From NCBI GenBank assembly GCA_023105745.1, contig JALGQZ010000002.1, positions 47,590,497 through 47,654,496 of the forward strand: a stretch of DNA of 64,000 nt. The letters are read 5' to 3'. Source of the DNA: Austropuccinia psidii. Its lineage: Eukaryota > Basidiomycota > Pucciniomycetes > Pucciniales > Sphaerophragmiaceae. Both the position numbers and the translations under genes were made by a program. Of the stretch, positions 33,590-46,483 are shown piece after piece. The notes beneath the pieces were generated by a model, which was not told the DNA's origin, made no database searches, and saw only the letters and a program-made list of their open reading frames with translations. Position 1 is the stretch's first letter, and every line of letters starts with the position of its first letter.

Positions 33590-33795
33590 TTCTGCTACAG
33601 CAAAAATTTCAATAAATTAAGCATATACTTACAATATCAGCAATGAAAGGGGCCACTACTGTAAAATTGCCGACGATCGTCAACAATTTTACAGTAGGAG
33701 CCATTACAGTGTCCATACTGTAACAAGGTTGGCAGGTGTAAGTCATTTTACAGTAGCAGGTCTTAAAAGGATGGCTACTGTGAATTTCAGTTTAA
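33590..33795 (+). repeat. Family C repeat, best copy
   Basis: Contains several CTACTGTAAAATT or inverted AATTTTACAGTAG motifs (33656, 33684, 33738, about 33774) and matches 56280-56510 in order, including TTACAGTAGCAGG followed by a CTACTGT motif 15-20 bases later. No coding sequence. Confidence 0.55.
33656..33697. repeat. 42-bp nested palindrome
   Basis: Arms CTACTGTAAAATTG (33656-33669) and CAATTTTACAGTAG (33684-33697) are perfect 14-bp inverted repeats. The 10-bp palindrome GACGATCGTC (33672-33681) sits exactly at the centre. Only two base pairs between arm and core are mismatched. The core keeps three CpGs in DNA otherwise almost free of them. Confidence 0.85.
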
Positions 33796-36619
33796 TTTCC
33801 AAAACAAAATTATAAAATCCTCATAAAAAAAATCTAAAATAACAAAAATTCAAAAAAAACATCAAAAAAGTCATCAAACAAAAATTACGTACATCACCCT
33901 GAAAAAGTGTATGTCAAATCTGAAAAAGGGAAAATAAAATCAACAAAAAACTATTTAGGAGTAGCATAAAGATATTATCTGCTACTCTTTTCTTGAAAAA
34001 ATATATCAAAAGCTTAATTGTAATAATGGAAAGAAATTTGGCATACTATTCATAAATGTCTTAGCCATTTTTTTGTGTGGTAGTTTTATCCTTTTTGTTA
34101 AATTATTTTTTAGAAAAAATCTCTAAAAAATATTCATTGTAAACTTTGTGGTTCTGTTTTCTCTTTAAATAATGATGGGGAGAAGTATTTCTTATAGCAA
34201 GATCACATGTAGGAAGGACTAATAAGAGATATATGAGCTCAATATCATAATGATAACTCTACTTAGAAATAGAGATTTTTCATTTCATTTTAAGGACTAG
34301 GGACTCATTGCCACAATATATGAGAGCTATCTTTTTATATTAAACATAGTTTCCGTAAAGAATCCACCAAAGAGCATGATTCTCCTATAATGCTTCTCAA
34401 ATTCTGCCAGTATTTTTTTGAAAGGCTCAACAGATATTTTTGTGATTTTCAAGAAGGTATATTTTCCAATTTTCATCATTTTTTAATTCATTAAATTCTA
34501 TCCTTCATGATTCAAGAACCTAATTAATCAAGTTTCTCAAAATAAGCTTACCTATTAGGTTGAGAAATTTCTAGGAGGATACTTCTCATAAACTCCCATT
34601 AAAAAGAATAAAATATGTGTAAATATCCTTCTAAATTCTCTAAATCAGAATTTCAAGCTATATGAAGTTGTTGGAACCCCATTTTGAATTTTATTGGATA
34701 TGGCTTGTATGTGATACTTTTGTCTCTTCAAGGTTATTTCCCAAAAAGTTACAGATTATTTATGAGGAATTTCCTTTGGATTTTTGACTTTACTAAAATA
34801 TTGAAGCCTTTATTACAACATAGATAAATAAAAAAGAATTAAAATGTCTCATATTGTATCTTAAAGACACACACTTGAAACAGCTTCGAATATAATTTGA
34901 CAAACTACACCTTATAAACAGCTGATTATTATCAATGTATTATTATCTCATGTTGTAAAAGCTTACAAAAGTAACCCCAACTAAAAAAACCTTCTAGAAG
35001 CTTTATGAATAAATTTTTAAGAGAAAATTTGATAAAAGAATCTCTTTATACCAGTTATTTTTCCTTCATTATAAATATAATTCCCATTACCTCAAATCAA
35101 CTGGATCAATTCTCCAATTTATTCCAAAATATTTAGTTCGGAATAATCTTCAATAGCAATCTAGTGGGTATATATGTTTCAAATCAATTATTAATGAGAG
35201 TATTCACTAGTTTGGTGCATCCTTTGAATAATTTTTAATTAGGAGAAAATGAAAATAATTCTCTCAATTATTTCAAAAATTTATACTTTTTATGCTTTGG
35301 TATCAATAAATTCAATAAATCTCTTTAAAATTAACTGATGCTATCAGCTCATCCAATCAATATAGAAGCTTCAATTTCTCATAACATTTTGAGCTCTAAA
35401 TATATCTTCATAATTACAAAAGTTATCGAAGATTCAGTAACCTGAAGGAAAAGTGAAAAATTCCTATAAAATAAAATAAATATAGCTTAAATAAAAACTA
35501 CATACCAAGTTATTTCAATGAGGTTTTTTGAAATAGGAAAGTAATAAATCAAGAGAAAACTTGACCATACTTTTAAATAAGGATTACCTTTATTCAAGAA
35601 TTACACAAATAATTCCATTTATAATCTAGAGATATATTGGTTATTGGAGCTATATTTCCATTTTTGATACAGATCTTACCCTATTTTTCTTGAAATGTAA
35701 GCTGAAACTATCTCAGATATTAACATTAAAAAGTTATGAGCTAGATCAAGTTGAAGAATTTTGAAATAATAGTCTTACACAAAGAATATACATAGTGAAA
35801 TAAATTTGGTATCAAGGGAAAAAAATGAGAGAACTAGATATCATTGATAGTTCTGATGATTAAATAAGCTATCAGTAGGTCATTTCATGTATTTATATCA
35901 AGGTGCAGAATTCTTCATTTTGACACTGAGATTATGAAATATGAAACTCCCGAATTCTACAAGAAAAACAAAGATTTTTCTTGAATATTTATACATTCTG
36001 GCTATAGGTCTAAAAGACTAATCCAAAGCAGGTGATGGGTCAAAAATCTGGTTCTATTAATAATACATATATTAAGTTCTTTTGTGAGCCTTTCTTTAGA
36101 GTGAATTCAAGGCATAAATCTTGAAGCCTTGCTTCAATTTGGATTAAATATTTCATTTAAGAAGAGAGGAAAAAAAGGGTATTTTATTTCTTGCATAAAT
36201 CAGAATTAAGAGAAAAATGATAATTTTAGGGTATCTTTTTTATAATAAATGTATTTTCATAGGAGCATTAATCACAAAAAGAAAGTGCTCTGGTATTGAG
36301 ACTATTTATATATGGATTCCCATAAGTCAGGTGGAGAGAGAATTCATATTTTAAATGTTATATATAAATAAGAATCTATAAAAAAAACTTCAAATGTTAA
36401 ATTTTGTGCTTAGGAAATGATAGAGGTTAAGCAAAGACCTCAGAACCCAGGTGAAATTTAAGCTCTTCTGTGTATCATTTATTTTTATATCATTGATATT
36501 TGACAATCATGACCAAAAACTAATGTTTAAAAAAATTGAATGGGAATCTCTGGCTTGCATATGTGGCTTGAATTTCTTCAAAAACTTCCATTTTTGGATT
36601 AAACTCCTGAACCATCGCC
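33796..36619. other. AT-rich, ORF-poor stretch
   Basis: A-rich at the start (33800-33900), with no supported gene or RNA. The frame at 36451-36648 starts with GTG and overlaps the family A copy that follows. Confidence 0.5.
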
Positions 36620-36710
36620 AATTTCCATCCAATCTATCTCCAAGGTAAAATTCCAAATGCAACACCTGCTGTCAGGTGAATCCACTTTTCTCATGGTGAT
36701 TGTTTACAAG
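36620..36710 (+). repeat. Family A repeat end, single copy
   Basis: TCTCCAAGG..ATTCCAAATG leads to AACACCTGCTGTCAGGTG (36661-36678) and TCCACTTTTCTCATGG, matching the left arm of the element at 31035. I found no inverted partner nearby, so this is a solo end or a decayed copy. Confidence 0.6.
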
Positions 36711-37849
36711 CTTACCGAGTTAGAATTTCAAATGATCTTCCATTGATGGATTATTTTGTTTTAATAATTTATCAAAAGGATAAAGTAATATTCCCATAAA
36801 GTATCAAGATAATCTCAAAGTAAGAAATTATGATGTGGAAATGGAGCATTTAAACCATTAGGTTGTAAAAGGTGGTGAGATATGAGACAGGTGACTAAGG
36901 GAGGTTTGGAAGAAATAGTATCAGAGGGGTGGTATAATCAGGGATAAATCAATTTTGAAGATTCATGGTCTAATACTTATTAAGAATACATTAAAGCTAC
37001 AGAAAATTACTACATGTGTGATTTAATCAGTATTGATAGGTGTTTTAAAACCTTCCAAATTTTATCCTAAAATGATGAATTGTTTCTACACAAATCTCAT
37101 GCTAAAAACCCTGACTTTTATAGCTTAAATACACAATGGTTTAAATTACCGCCATGTTGGTCTGATGAAACACCACTTATTTGAAAGTTCTTTTTCATTT
37201 CAAGTAGCCTTTGCAAAAATAAACATAAACATACTCGAAGCTCCAAAGCACTCATTAAGTGATTCTAATTTCCATTTTTTTCAAACATTTCTTTCAAAAC
37301 ACCAACCAAAAAATGTGCTAAAATAATTATTCATATTAATCCTTCTCAAAGGATTATCACATCCAAATTCTCATTTTTACAGAAACTAAATCAAGAATTA
37401 TTCTTTCTGAATAATCAACTGGTAAAGTATAAAATTATATTATGACTCTTTTTGTGGTACAGGGTGCTCAATTTCATTAAAATTTACACCATCAAGGGAA
37501 AATAATTGAGTTCAGTTCTTGGTAACTGAAGTAAATAAAAGCTCTTGAGCTCACTTGAAGATTACAGTTTCCATAGTTTGAGACCAATGACATAATTATC
37601 TAAGGAAGAATACAGAATTTCCTAGAATTATTAAGAATAAACAGGATAAGAAGTAGCTGAGTGCTATAAGAAAAAGGGTATGCCAACAATATCTGAGAAA
37701 CTTGCAAACATTTGTCCTTGCTATACTGAAATGGATAGTCTAGTTGGTCATAAGTCAGGTATCACTGATTGAGTGAGCTCTGATTCTCAAAATATAGGAG
37801 AATGTGAGTATAAGGAGCCTATAAAATTAATTGAAGAAATATAAATGGG
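36711..37849. other. AT-rich stretch, no gene seen
   Basis: No ORF of note and no repeat that I could match elsewhere in the window. Confidence 0.5.
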
Positions 37850-38517
37850 GGGTTGGTGAAAGAACATAGGGAATTGGTAAAAACACTTGAGCTCTTATGT
37901 GGTTTTACCTGAATTTTACATGTTTTTTATTGCAACTACAATTTGTTTTCCTACATAAGGTTACTTTTATTCTTTGAATAGAACTATGACTATTTTTTTA
38001 ATAAAATAAGATTCCATCTATAAATTTTTTTCCATTTTTCTAGTCCCACAGGCTGTACCCCCTCACTGAAGGCTTTCAAACATTTATTTTTTGCTCCCCC
38101 CAAAAATATTTTCCCTCAAAGGAAAGTTTTCTATTTTTATAAATTAATATCGCTTAAATCAGAAGAATAAATTTCTCATAAATATTTTTGGTTTTTGTTA
38201 TCAATAACACTATTTTAAGAATGAAAATTTCCATTCAAAAAGAAATCCCAAATTTTTTTCTTTAACAAAATAATCAAGGAACCCCTTTCCATTTTTCCTA
38301 ATGTTTCATTTGAAGAAAATAAGCGAAAAAAAATCTAAAAATTCAGTGTGCTTGATAACCCAACACGAAAAAAACACCACAAAGAGATTATGAAAAAACC
38401 TTCTTTGAAGAATTTTTTATAAAAAAAAGATCATTTACATGTTTTTACCATAATTTGTAAGAAAAACTAAGGTATTATGCGTTTTAAATGACATATTATA
38501 TGCTCTTACTAGAACCC
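37850..38517. mobile_element. Family B element, second copy (more decayed)
   Basis: The left end has GGGTTGGTGAAAGAACAT then GGTAAAAACACTTGAGC. The right end has TTTACATGTTTTTACCATAA near 38432 and TGCTCTTACTAGAACCC ending at 38517. These match the ends of 32231-32969 in order and orientation, and the length is similar (668 against 739). The last 50 bases inside the right end also match (GAAGAATTTTTTATAAAAAA-like). No ORF inside. Confidence 0.5.
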
Positions 38518-41500
38518 TATGAATATTTTTATTTGTTATTTAATTTGATATATAGATGAGACCTTTCTCTTAACTGAATATAGTAAACTTCGGGATTGAT
38601 AAAGTATTCAATTTTGTTGGAACTAATGAGAATGATATAAAAAAAAGAGGAAGCTTACATGGATTAACTATTTATTAAACAAAATTGAGTTCAATAGATA
38701 AATTTGTAAGCTCTTTCGCATTAATCTAGGTTCTTAATTTCTTTTAGGAAGTAACAGTTAACATGAAAGAATTTCATAAAGAGAAAAAATTTGAAATTCT
38801 GAACTTGAATAATAAGAGTAGCTCCTAGCAATTAAATATAATTTTTTCTCTCACCATCATATATGCAGCTAATGAAGAAAAATCAAACTATTCAGAGTAT
38901 CCTATTTTGATAATATCCTTTGAAGGGATATCTTAAGCTTAAAGTGAAATGCCTCTATGAAATTAAACTTAGAATTAAAGCAATACAAATTGGGTTAGGA
39001 AAAAGAGGCTAAAGATCCAAGTATGAATAGTTAAATGGCTCTTAAATAGTTGTATTTTCAATTATAGAGAGAAAAAATAAGTAAGAAAAAAATATTGAAG
39101 AAACCAAATTATAATTAAATTTTGTATTTTATAAAAAGAAACAACAGACACGATTTGAGCTTGAAAGAGAAATATTTTCAAAATCATTAGAGCTCAAGGA
39201 TAACAACTTCATATAGATCTTACAGTTTCAACCTTAAATTCAGCCGTACCTCTTTAAGAAGTCAAAAGAAATATTTTGATCAATTATAAATACTTGGGGA
39301 TGAAAGAACTGGTTCATTCAATTGTTGATTAATTGGATTTGAATTCATCAAGTGTAATTATTTACAACTTCGAAATACTATCATATTGTAAATTGTAAAT
39401 GTGGCTAAGGAATAATTATTTTCATTTTATAATTGTTTTGGTATGATTAATAATCTTTAGATATGCGAAATAAAAAATTTATCAAGAGTGATAGGCTGAG
39501 TATTAGACTAGTTAGGCTTAGATTATTATTATTTCATTATTGGAAGTGATGGGATTTACTGAAACCTTAGCTCCAAGACAAACTTATAGTTTTTGTATCT
39601 TTTTGAGATGTTTTTGAGAAAACGTTTTTTCCTCTCAGATCTTATATTTTCAATTCAAATAAGCTTTTCCTAAAGTTATTTTCTCAAAAAAATTAAAAAT
39701 CAAATCTCAGGCTTTTAAAATCAATCCAGCTTAATATATTCCAAGCTCTTTCTTCTTCAATCAATGAATTTTCTATCAAATTTCCTCAGTTTACTGCAAA
39801 AAAAACTTTTTGATCAAAATCTTTCACTTAATCATTAAAGAATCCAAAAATTATTTATTGAAAATTTCAGAAAGTTTCCTTCAAACTTAGTTATCACAAA
39901 ACTCACTTCAATTTTCGATCAATCATACCAATAAGACTTTCAAACATCTGGTTATATAAGGTTTTTTTCTTAAATTTCACTTTATTATTGCTCCTTTATG
40001 ATGATTTTTTATTAATTATAATATTCACTATTAATTTTTTCTAATAAATAGGTTAGTAGCTTTTTTCTATTTTTTTTAAAAAAATTCTTAATCAGTTGTG
40101 TGGATCGTTATCACTAATTTATTTTATAGTTTATAATTGTTCAATCAGCTTATTTGACTTATTAAATTGAATCATTTTCAACAATTTATCATTCTAAAGC
40201 AAACCCCAAGAAATTTCAATTTAGTATAAATGATACCTTGATATTTTTTTCGCTAATAATTTTTTTAATTTCTTAAATATTTCCAACATATTCTTGATTA
40301 TTGTGAAAAACAAGAGAAAACGTCTTCCAAATCAATTCGGAACAATCCATAGCTTCTTGTTTTCATTATTATATCATTTTGAATGTCATAAAATTCTTTT
40401 TCTGAACACATTGAATTTTTATTTTTATTTTGTTTTGTAGAGGAGGATTAGTGTTTTTTTTTTTGTAAATTATCATTAGTTTGGAAGTGGATTCCCATCC
40501 TACTACCCCAAAAATATTCAAGCTCAAAAATTCAAATATTTATAATTATATTATAGTTTGTTAATATGAATATATCAAATTTAATGGAATGATTGGATCA
40601 ATATAAGTGCTTCATTATATGTTGAAAGTGGATGATCTGATTATCTAAGAGTAAGCTCATCTGAATCCATTTCATCTATATTCCAAAAGATAAGTCTTTC
40701 ATAAATCAAGAAAATAAATTTCCAATAAGCTCAACTATTAAGATCCACAAATATAAGAAGAATAACCCTTCGTGGTTTTTTATCCCCCTACAAGTAGCCA
40801 TCCACATCCTTAAATTATTGTAGACTAAAAAAAATAACAAATATCTAAAGATATTAGTTTAGGAAAGCCATAACTTTATCAAGGAATATTAAATCTCTCA
40901 AACCTTAAGGATATGATTCAATTTTTATTTAAATTAAAAAATAAATAGAAAGCAATTTCCTCCAAAAATAGATTATTATCAGGTACCACGTCTCAATTCA
41001 AATTTTCTCAATCATCAGATCAGGGGAAGCTATCTATCTTCCATTTCCAAATAAGTGGCTTAGCTATGGATATTGTTAATTAATATAATGTGAAATTCCT
41101 TATATTATTATTCTATGGTGTTTTTATTAGCTCAGGAATAATTTTTATCTTGATCAAGCTACAAGAGAAATATATTTGATAATGCATTCTGAAATTTCAG
41201 TTTTTGGTCAGTCCAAATAACTTCCAAAAGAAAAGGATAATAACCAGAAATTTCTTAATGTAAAAGTCACCAGTAATTAATTCCACAAATAATCCCATAT
41301 TCATTTGAATGGCTCAAAGGTTCTGACTTATTATCTTTAAGCTTTTAATTATAAACAATATTTTAATCCAATTACTACTTATTTTTCTCAAACTTTCCAT
41401 GGCCTAGAAAAACTCTGGAATAATGGTTTTTTTTTGAAATTTTTTGGAATTTCTTCACCATACTTAAAGATCACCAGGACAGCTATTCCCAAGAATTCCA

Positions 41501-44500
41501 TTTCACATCGTGACATTTTGATGAATTTTTTTTCAATTAAAGTAAGATTTTATAAATCATATAACTTGAAGAAATGAATGAGAAGGTATGTCGACAACAG
41601 AAGTTTAAAGAAAAGGAGGAATAAAGCGCAAAGCCTTCTCCATCATATTATAGTTGGTATCATCCTCCTATATATATAGTTATTTTTTGTACTTGTCTGT
41701 TTTTTAACTTCATTTTATATCTTCATGGCTTATGAGATTACGCCAAATGATCATTAAAATAAGCTGTAGTTTCTTTTCCTCTGAAATAAATCAAAATATT
41801 TTCACACAAATTTAATTTTAAGGTCTTTGAAGCTTCCCGAGAATTTAAATTGAATTATATATTATCAAATACATGAAGGCTTCGTAGCTGTGGTTGATTG
41901 TTCCCCTACTAAAATTCATCCCACTGATTTCATATATTTTCTCATAAGCTGTGTAATACAAGACAAACTACCAAAAAAATTAAGAAATATTTCGCTTCAA
42001 AAAGCTCATGAATTTGGTTTCTCATTTTACTTTATGAGGACCAGATATCTTTTAGAATTCCAATAGAATTTTCAATATAAGCCCTTAATATTTCTAAAAT
42101 ATCAAAGATTATATTTTAACCAGTTTTCCCTTAATTTTTCTTCATATAATATTAAGATAAAGAATTTACTTACATAAGATTAATATAATAAAGAATTCTG
42201 GTACTTTGAAAAGGCGTGTAAGGAGATTTTCAAGTTTCAATATCCCGCTTAGATCCTGGATAATAAAGGGAGCTTTTAAGCTCAATAATAGGTAATATTA
42301 AATATAGATGCAATATCAATTCAATATATTTAGAAAGGATTACTCAAAATATGTGAAACAAATTCTCTACTTTTTTATGATCAAAGTATGCCTCCTAATC
42401 TTGGGATTCTCTTTGAGATAAGGGAGTTCATATTCCATCATGTATCATAACACGAATGAGAAACCCTTTACATTTCCTTACCTCTGAAGTCTTTATTTTT
42501 TGTTGTTGATTTGGCTGATTGATGCAGGTTTTCTTAATCTTCATAAGCTTGGAATTAAACTTTATTTACCCGGAAACATTTCTGCTTGCTTATCCGAAAT
42601 ATTGTGTTAGTTTCTAAGGAAGCCTACTCATTCCAACTTGATCCCAATCTTGCAAAAGCAAAGGCCAATTGAATTTCTGGCTGTTGCTGTTTGAAATTGG
42701 GGAACTATGAAGAACTTGATTTTTTACAAAGATAATAGTTAATTTTTTTCTGGGGTCATTTTTTTTAAAAAAATCTTTAGTTTTTCTGAGAAAATGAAGC
42801 CAAGAACATTCATATTCTAAATATATGATGTTGGGTTGATTTTTCTGAAATTGAGGTATTTTTTTTCAAATTTCTAATGTAAGATAAATATATCATTGTA
42901 AAATTTTGAAGCAGTATCCCATTCTGATAATCTTTCAAAAGGGAATTAATTGAGATCATAAATAAGTAGCCTTTATGCTAAGAGCCTGTAGATTTCATGG
43001 TTTATTTGAGATTTAAAAAGGGAGAGGAAATTCTTCCTTAAAGTGATGATTATACAAAGATTATTATTTTGTAAGTAAGATAAGTGGTTATGAGTTTCTG
43101 AATTTGAAAGCGAGAACTTAGTCTTTGGGGTAATGGGATTCAAAACTTTGTACCAAAAACAGGTGTTTTGTGGTATCTTGAAGCACAAAAGCCTCTGATT
43201 TTTGGTATTTTTGAAATATCAGAAATTACATGTGGGATTTGTTCCAAAAAACTCAACCTTTTTAATTTGTGATCTGATACCTTTGACAACTTCTTTTATC
43301 TATCAAAGAGATTAATGCCCCTATGATGGAAGGAAATAGAAATAGACTATTCACATGAAGTAATTAATTTTCCACAGCTTTCAACCAGTGGAAGAATCAC
43401 CATGGAAACAAATTCATTTTTCCCACCACTATAGTCATATGAAATATTGGGGAAAAGGACGCTTTATTAAGGAAATTCTTTCTCTTAGTAGGAAAGTATC
43501 AGGTATTTAAAGTTTCAATAGTAGTTAAAAGTGAAGTACCTCAAGCTATGAATAAAAATCATAAACTTAAATAATAAAATTAAAATTATCAGAATTCATA
43601 TTATTGATATTCTATCAAATATCTTACTACCAAATTTGATAAGATATATACTTATTATGAAGATCTAATTAGATATTTTTCAGTCTGGACATTTTCATAT
43701 AAGCTATATTTAGCTCACTTTTGGCACCAAAGATAATAATTATTGGAAAAGAACTTCCATAAAACTAACCAATTATAGCAAGAAGAGCTTTCTTGAAATA
43801 AAGTTAATCTCTTAGTGCTATCATTTTGTCTATTTTGTTTAAAGATTAACCCGTCTTTTCATTTTTTTAATAATTTATTGAGTGAACTCATATTCCTGGA
43901 TTAATATAATCTTTGATTGTTTTTTCATTTTGAATGGATATTTTACAGAATAAATCAAGTTCTGACAGAGCCTGTTTTATACAAATATATGACCCAGCTA
44001 CCATTGAATAATTAAGCTTATGGTGGAGCTGAAGTGAAAGAAAATCAGATTTATTGAAAATTTCACTATTTATCATTCTAGCAAAAAAGAAGAGAAAGCT
44101 TACAGTTTTTAGAGATTAAAAACTGATTTATTATGATTTTCTCTTTCATTGTCAAATATCCATGGGTTCCAGAATCGTAGGTAATCCCATAAAATAATAT
44201 TGAATATTCTGGCTATAAATATTCAAAAAGCTGAAATTAAATATGTAGATTATACAAAAAATTGAAGAAATATCATTCTTTTTCTAGATAAGACATCTTA
44301 ATAATACTATAGCTCCAAATTTTCTGCAACACTAATACTTAAAAAAACACAAAATAATGATTTTCATGTTGTAAGACATATCCTTTTGAAGGATAGTGAA
44401 GCTTAACATTTTCAAAAGATCAGTTAACTGGGTCTTATAGGCGATGAAAGCTAGGATAATTGTAAGGATTTCTTATTAAAAAATAATCAAATAAGAATAG

Positions 44501-44539
44501 TGTACTATGACTGTCCTCAAAACAAATACAATAAAGAGA
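38518..44539. other. AT-rich, ORF-poor stretch
   Basis: About 6 kb with no gene, RNA or transposon that I can name. It has many A/T runs and scattered AAGCTC/GAGCTT words. The open frames at 42973-43188 and 43888-44076 (minus) lack motifs. Confidence 0.5.
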
Positions 44540-46483
44540 AAATTATCATAACCACAAGGTTAAGTTTTTCATTAATTTAGAAATTCAAATTATGAAACTA
44601 TTAATTAGCTTTCATAATAAATGATATAAGATAAAATTTATATCATTATAAAGTTGTATTACGAAAATTATTCTATCATCAAAATATTAAGGTAAGGGTA
44701 TTGTTTCTCTACTAGATTCAATAATACTCAAAAAGAGTTTTCACTTGAAAATGAGAACTTATGGACTAAAATGTATTGAAATCTATAAGTCAAGAAGAAT
44801 AATATTCTAAATAATTCCTTTTATGAAGAGATTTGGAGAAAAATAAGGGATGAAATAATTTCAAAGCTTAATATTTATAAAATTGATCTACATCCATTAT
44901 TGTAAGTCAAAAATATATCCATATTAATAAAGAATTGGAGCAGAAAAAGTAGGAAGTAAAATCCTTCAAACCATGTAGAATTGAAAAATTGAAGGTCCTT
45001 GAATAAGCTCAAAGAGAGTACTTTTGTATTTGCAGAAATGAATCAGAAATTCAAGTAATATAAAATTTATAAATTAATTCTCAATTTGAATGAATAGTAA
45101 TATTCTTTATATCACATATTTTAATTATTAAAAAAGATTTCAAAACTTAAGAATTATTTGATAAGTCCTTGTAGTGATATTCTAGTATAAATTTATAAGA
45201 CTGAAGTTATGATAGGATGAATGATGAAAAAAAAGTAATATTAGGCTTATTTTGAGTTTTTCACAGCTCAAAGAGGTTTTCAAAGGAGAAAGATTCAAAA
45301 AGAAATAGATGAAAAAACATTTCCTAATTTGGATTTATGGTTAAATAACTTTCTTTCATGTAAATATATCATAATTACTTAATAATGTGATTGTATGTGG
45401 ATACCAATCCATTTATGGTTAAGAAATAATGAAGTTAACATGGTGAATGTTCCTTTATTTGAATATTAATTTTCTTATGACATCTATAGCTTTCATTAGA
45501 AATTACATGAAAGGCTATAATATATCTGAATTTTTGAATATTCAATGCATCATGTGGAATCATTAAAAGTGAACTGTAAGTAACTTTTTAATGGATATTA
45601 AGAATTAAAATTTCTTTTCGGGCTATAGTGTGCATTTGAAAAATCTTTACAATTCTGGGATTTCCAGATATATCAATCAAGAGCTTCATTTTCAATGAAT
45701 TTCTTAATTTTTGCCTCATTTCTTACATTCTTCGGGCAGTTAGTATAGTAACATCTGGTTTCCATGAGGTAATTCTATGGATACTTGTTGAAAAGATTTT
45801 TATTCATGGTAAATAATAAATAATTGAAATAGCTATGAAGTAAAGGGTTCTCATCTGCTATTTTGTTATGATTTAATGAGAGCCTTGGGAAAAATCTCCC
45901 AATGGACTTATTTCTGACAATATATAGCCTTTATCCGAGCTCTAGAGCTTTCTATGCCTCAGAAGTTAGGTACCTTGGCTTTCTTTGACATTTTTTGTGC
46001 CCTTGACTATCTTTCATCATTAGATAGTACTTTGAAGCTCAATACTAAAATCTACTATGGGTGAAACAATACTTTCTGTAGCAATGAAGTATTTTAAAGT
46101 TCCAAAATAATGAATACCACTAATATTAGTGTATATTTAATCTGCTATTTGTAAGAATGAAATTATTTTGCAATAAAATAGAAAGATATTCAAACATCTT
46201 TCATGTGGTATTTATGATGAGTTGTTTGATTATTTTCTATATTACTGCCTCATAGAGTTAATTTAAGCAAATTCACCTCATGGAATTACCATAGGTGAAT
46301 TTTTTCACTTGAATAAATGAATTTACCAATTCTAAAGAGCGATTTTTCATATCTTTTTTAAGAAAAATGTTTTTTTTTTTGGATATGAAGATGAATTATG
46401 GGTTTTTCATATTAAAAAAGTTATTTTGGGGTAATTTGTGGCCTATTTATGTATGTAAAAAATACCCCAAGGCTCACACTAAC
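44540..46483 (-). repeat. Third copy of the Ty3/gypsy LTR, solo or decayed
   Basis: Read in reverse complement from 46483 it starts TGTGAGCCTTGGGGTAT, then ATAGGCCACAAAT, matching 6463 onward. Other shared blocks are CCATTTATGGTTAAGAA near 45409, the CTCATGG-type block near 45760 and CAGCTCAAAGAGG near 45264. The match becomes faint below about 45225, and 44540 is an estimate. The open frame at 46367-46750 spans the LTR edge and is not a gene. Confidence 0.65.

Noticed and set aside
36451..36648. Open frame with a hydrophobic, signal-peptide-like start (possible secreted protein)
   Set aside because: It starts with GTG, not ATG, runs into a family A repeat, and hydrophobic Ile/Phe/Leu runs are expected in AT-rich chance frames.
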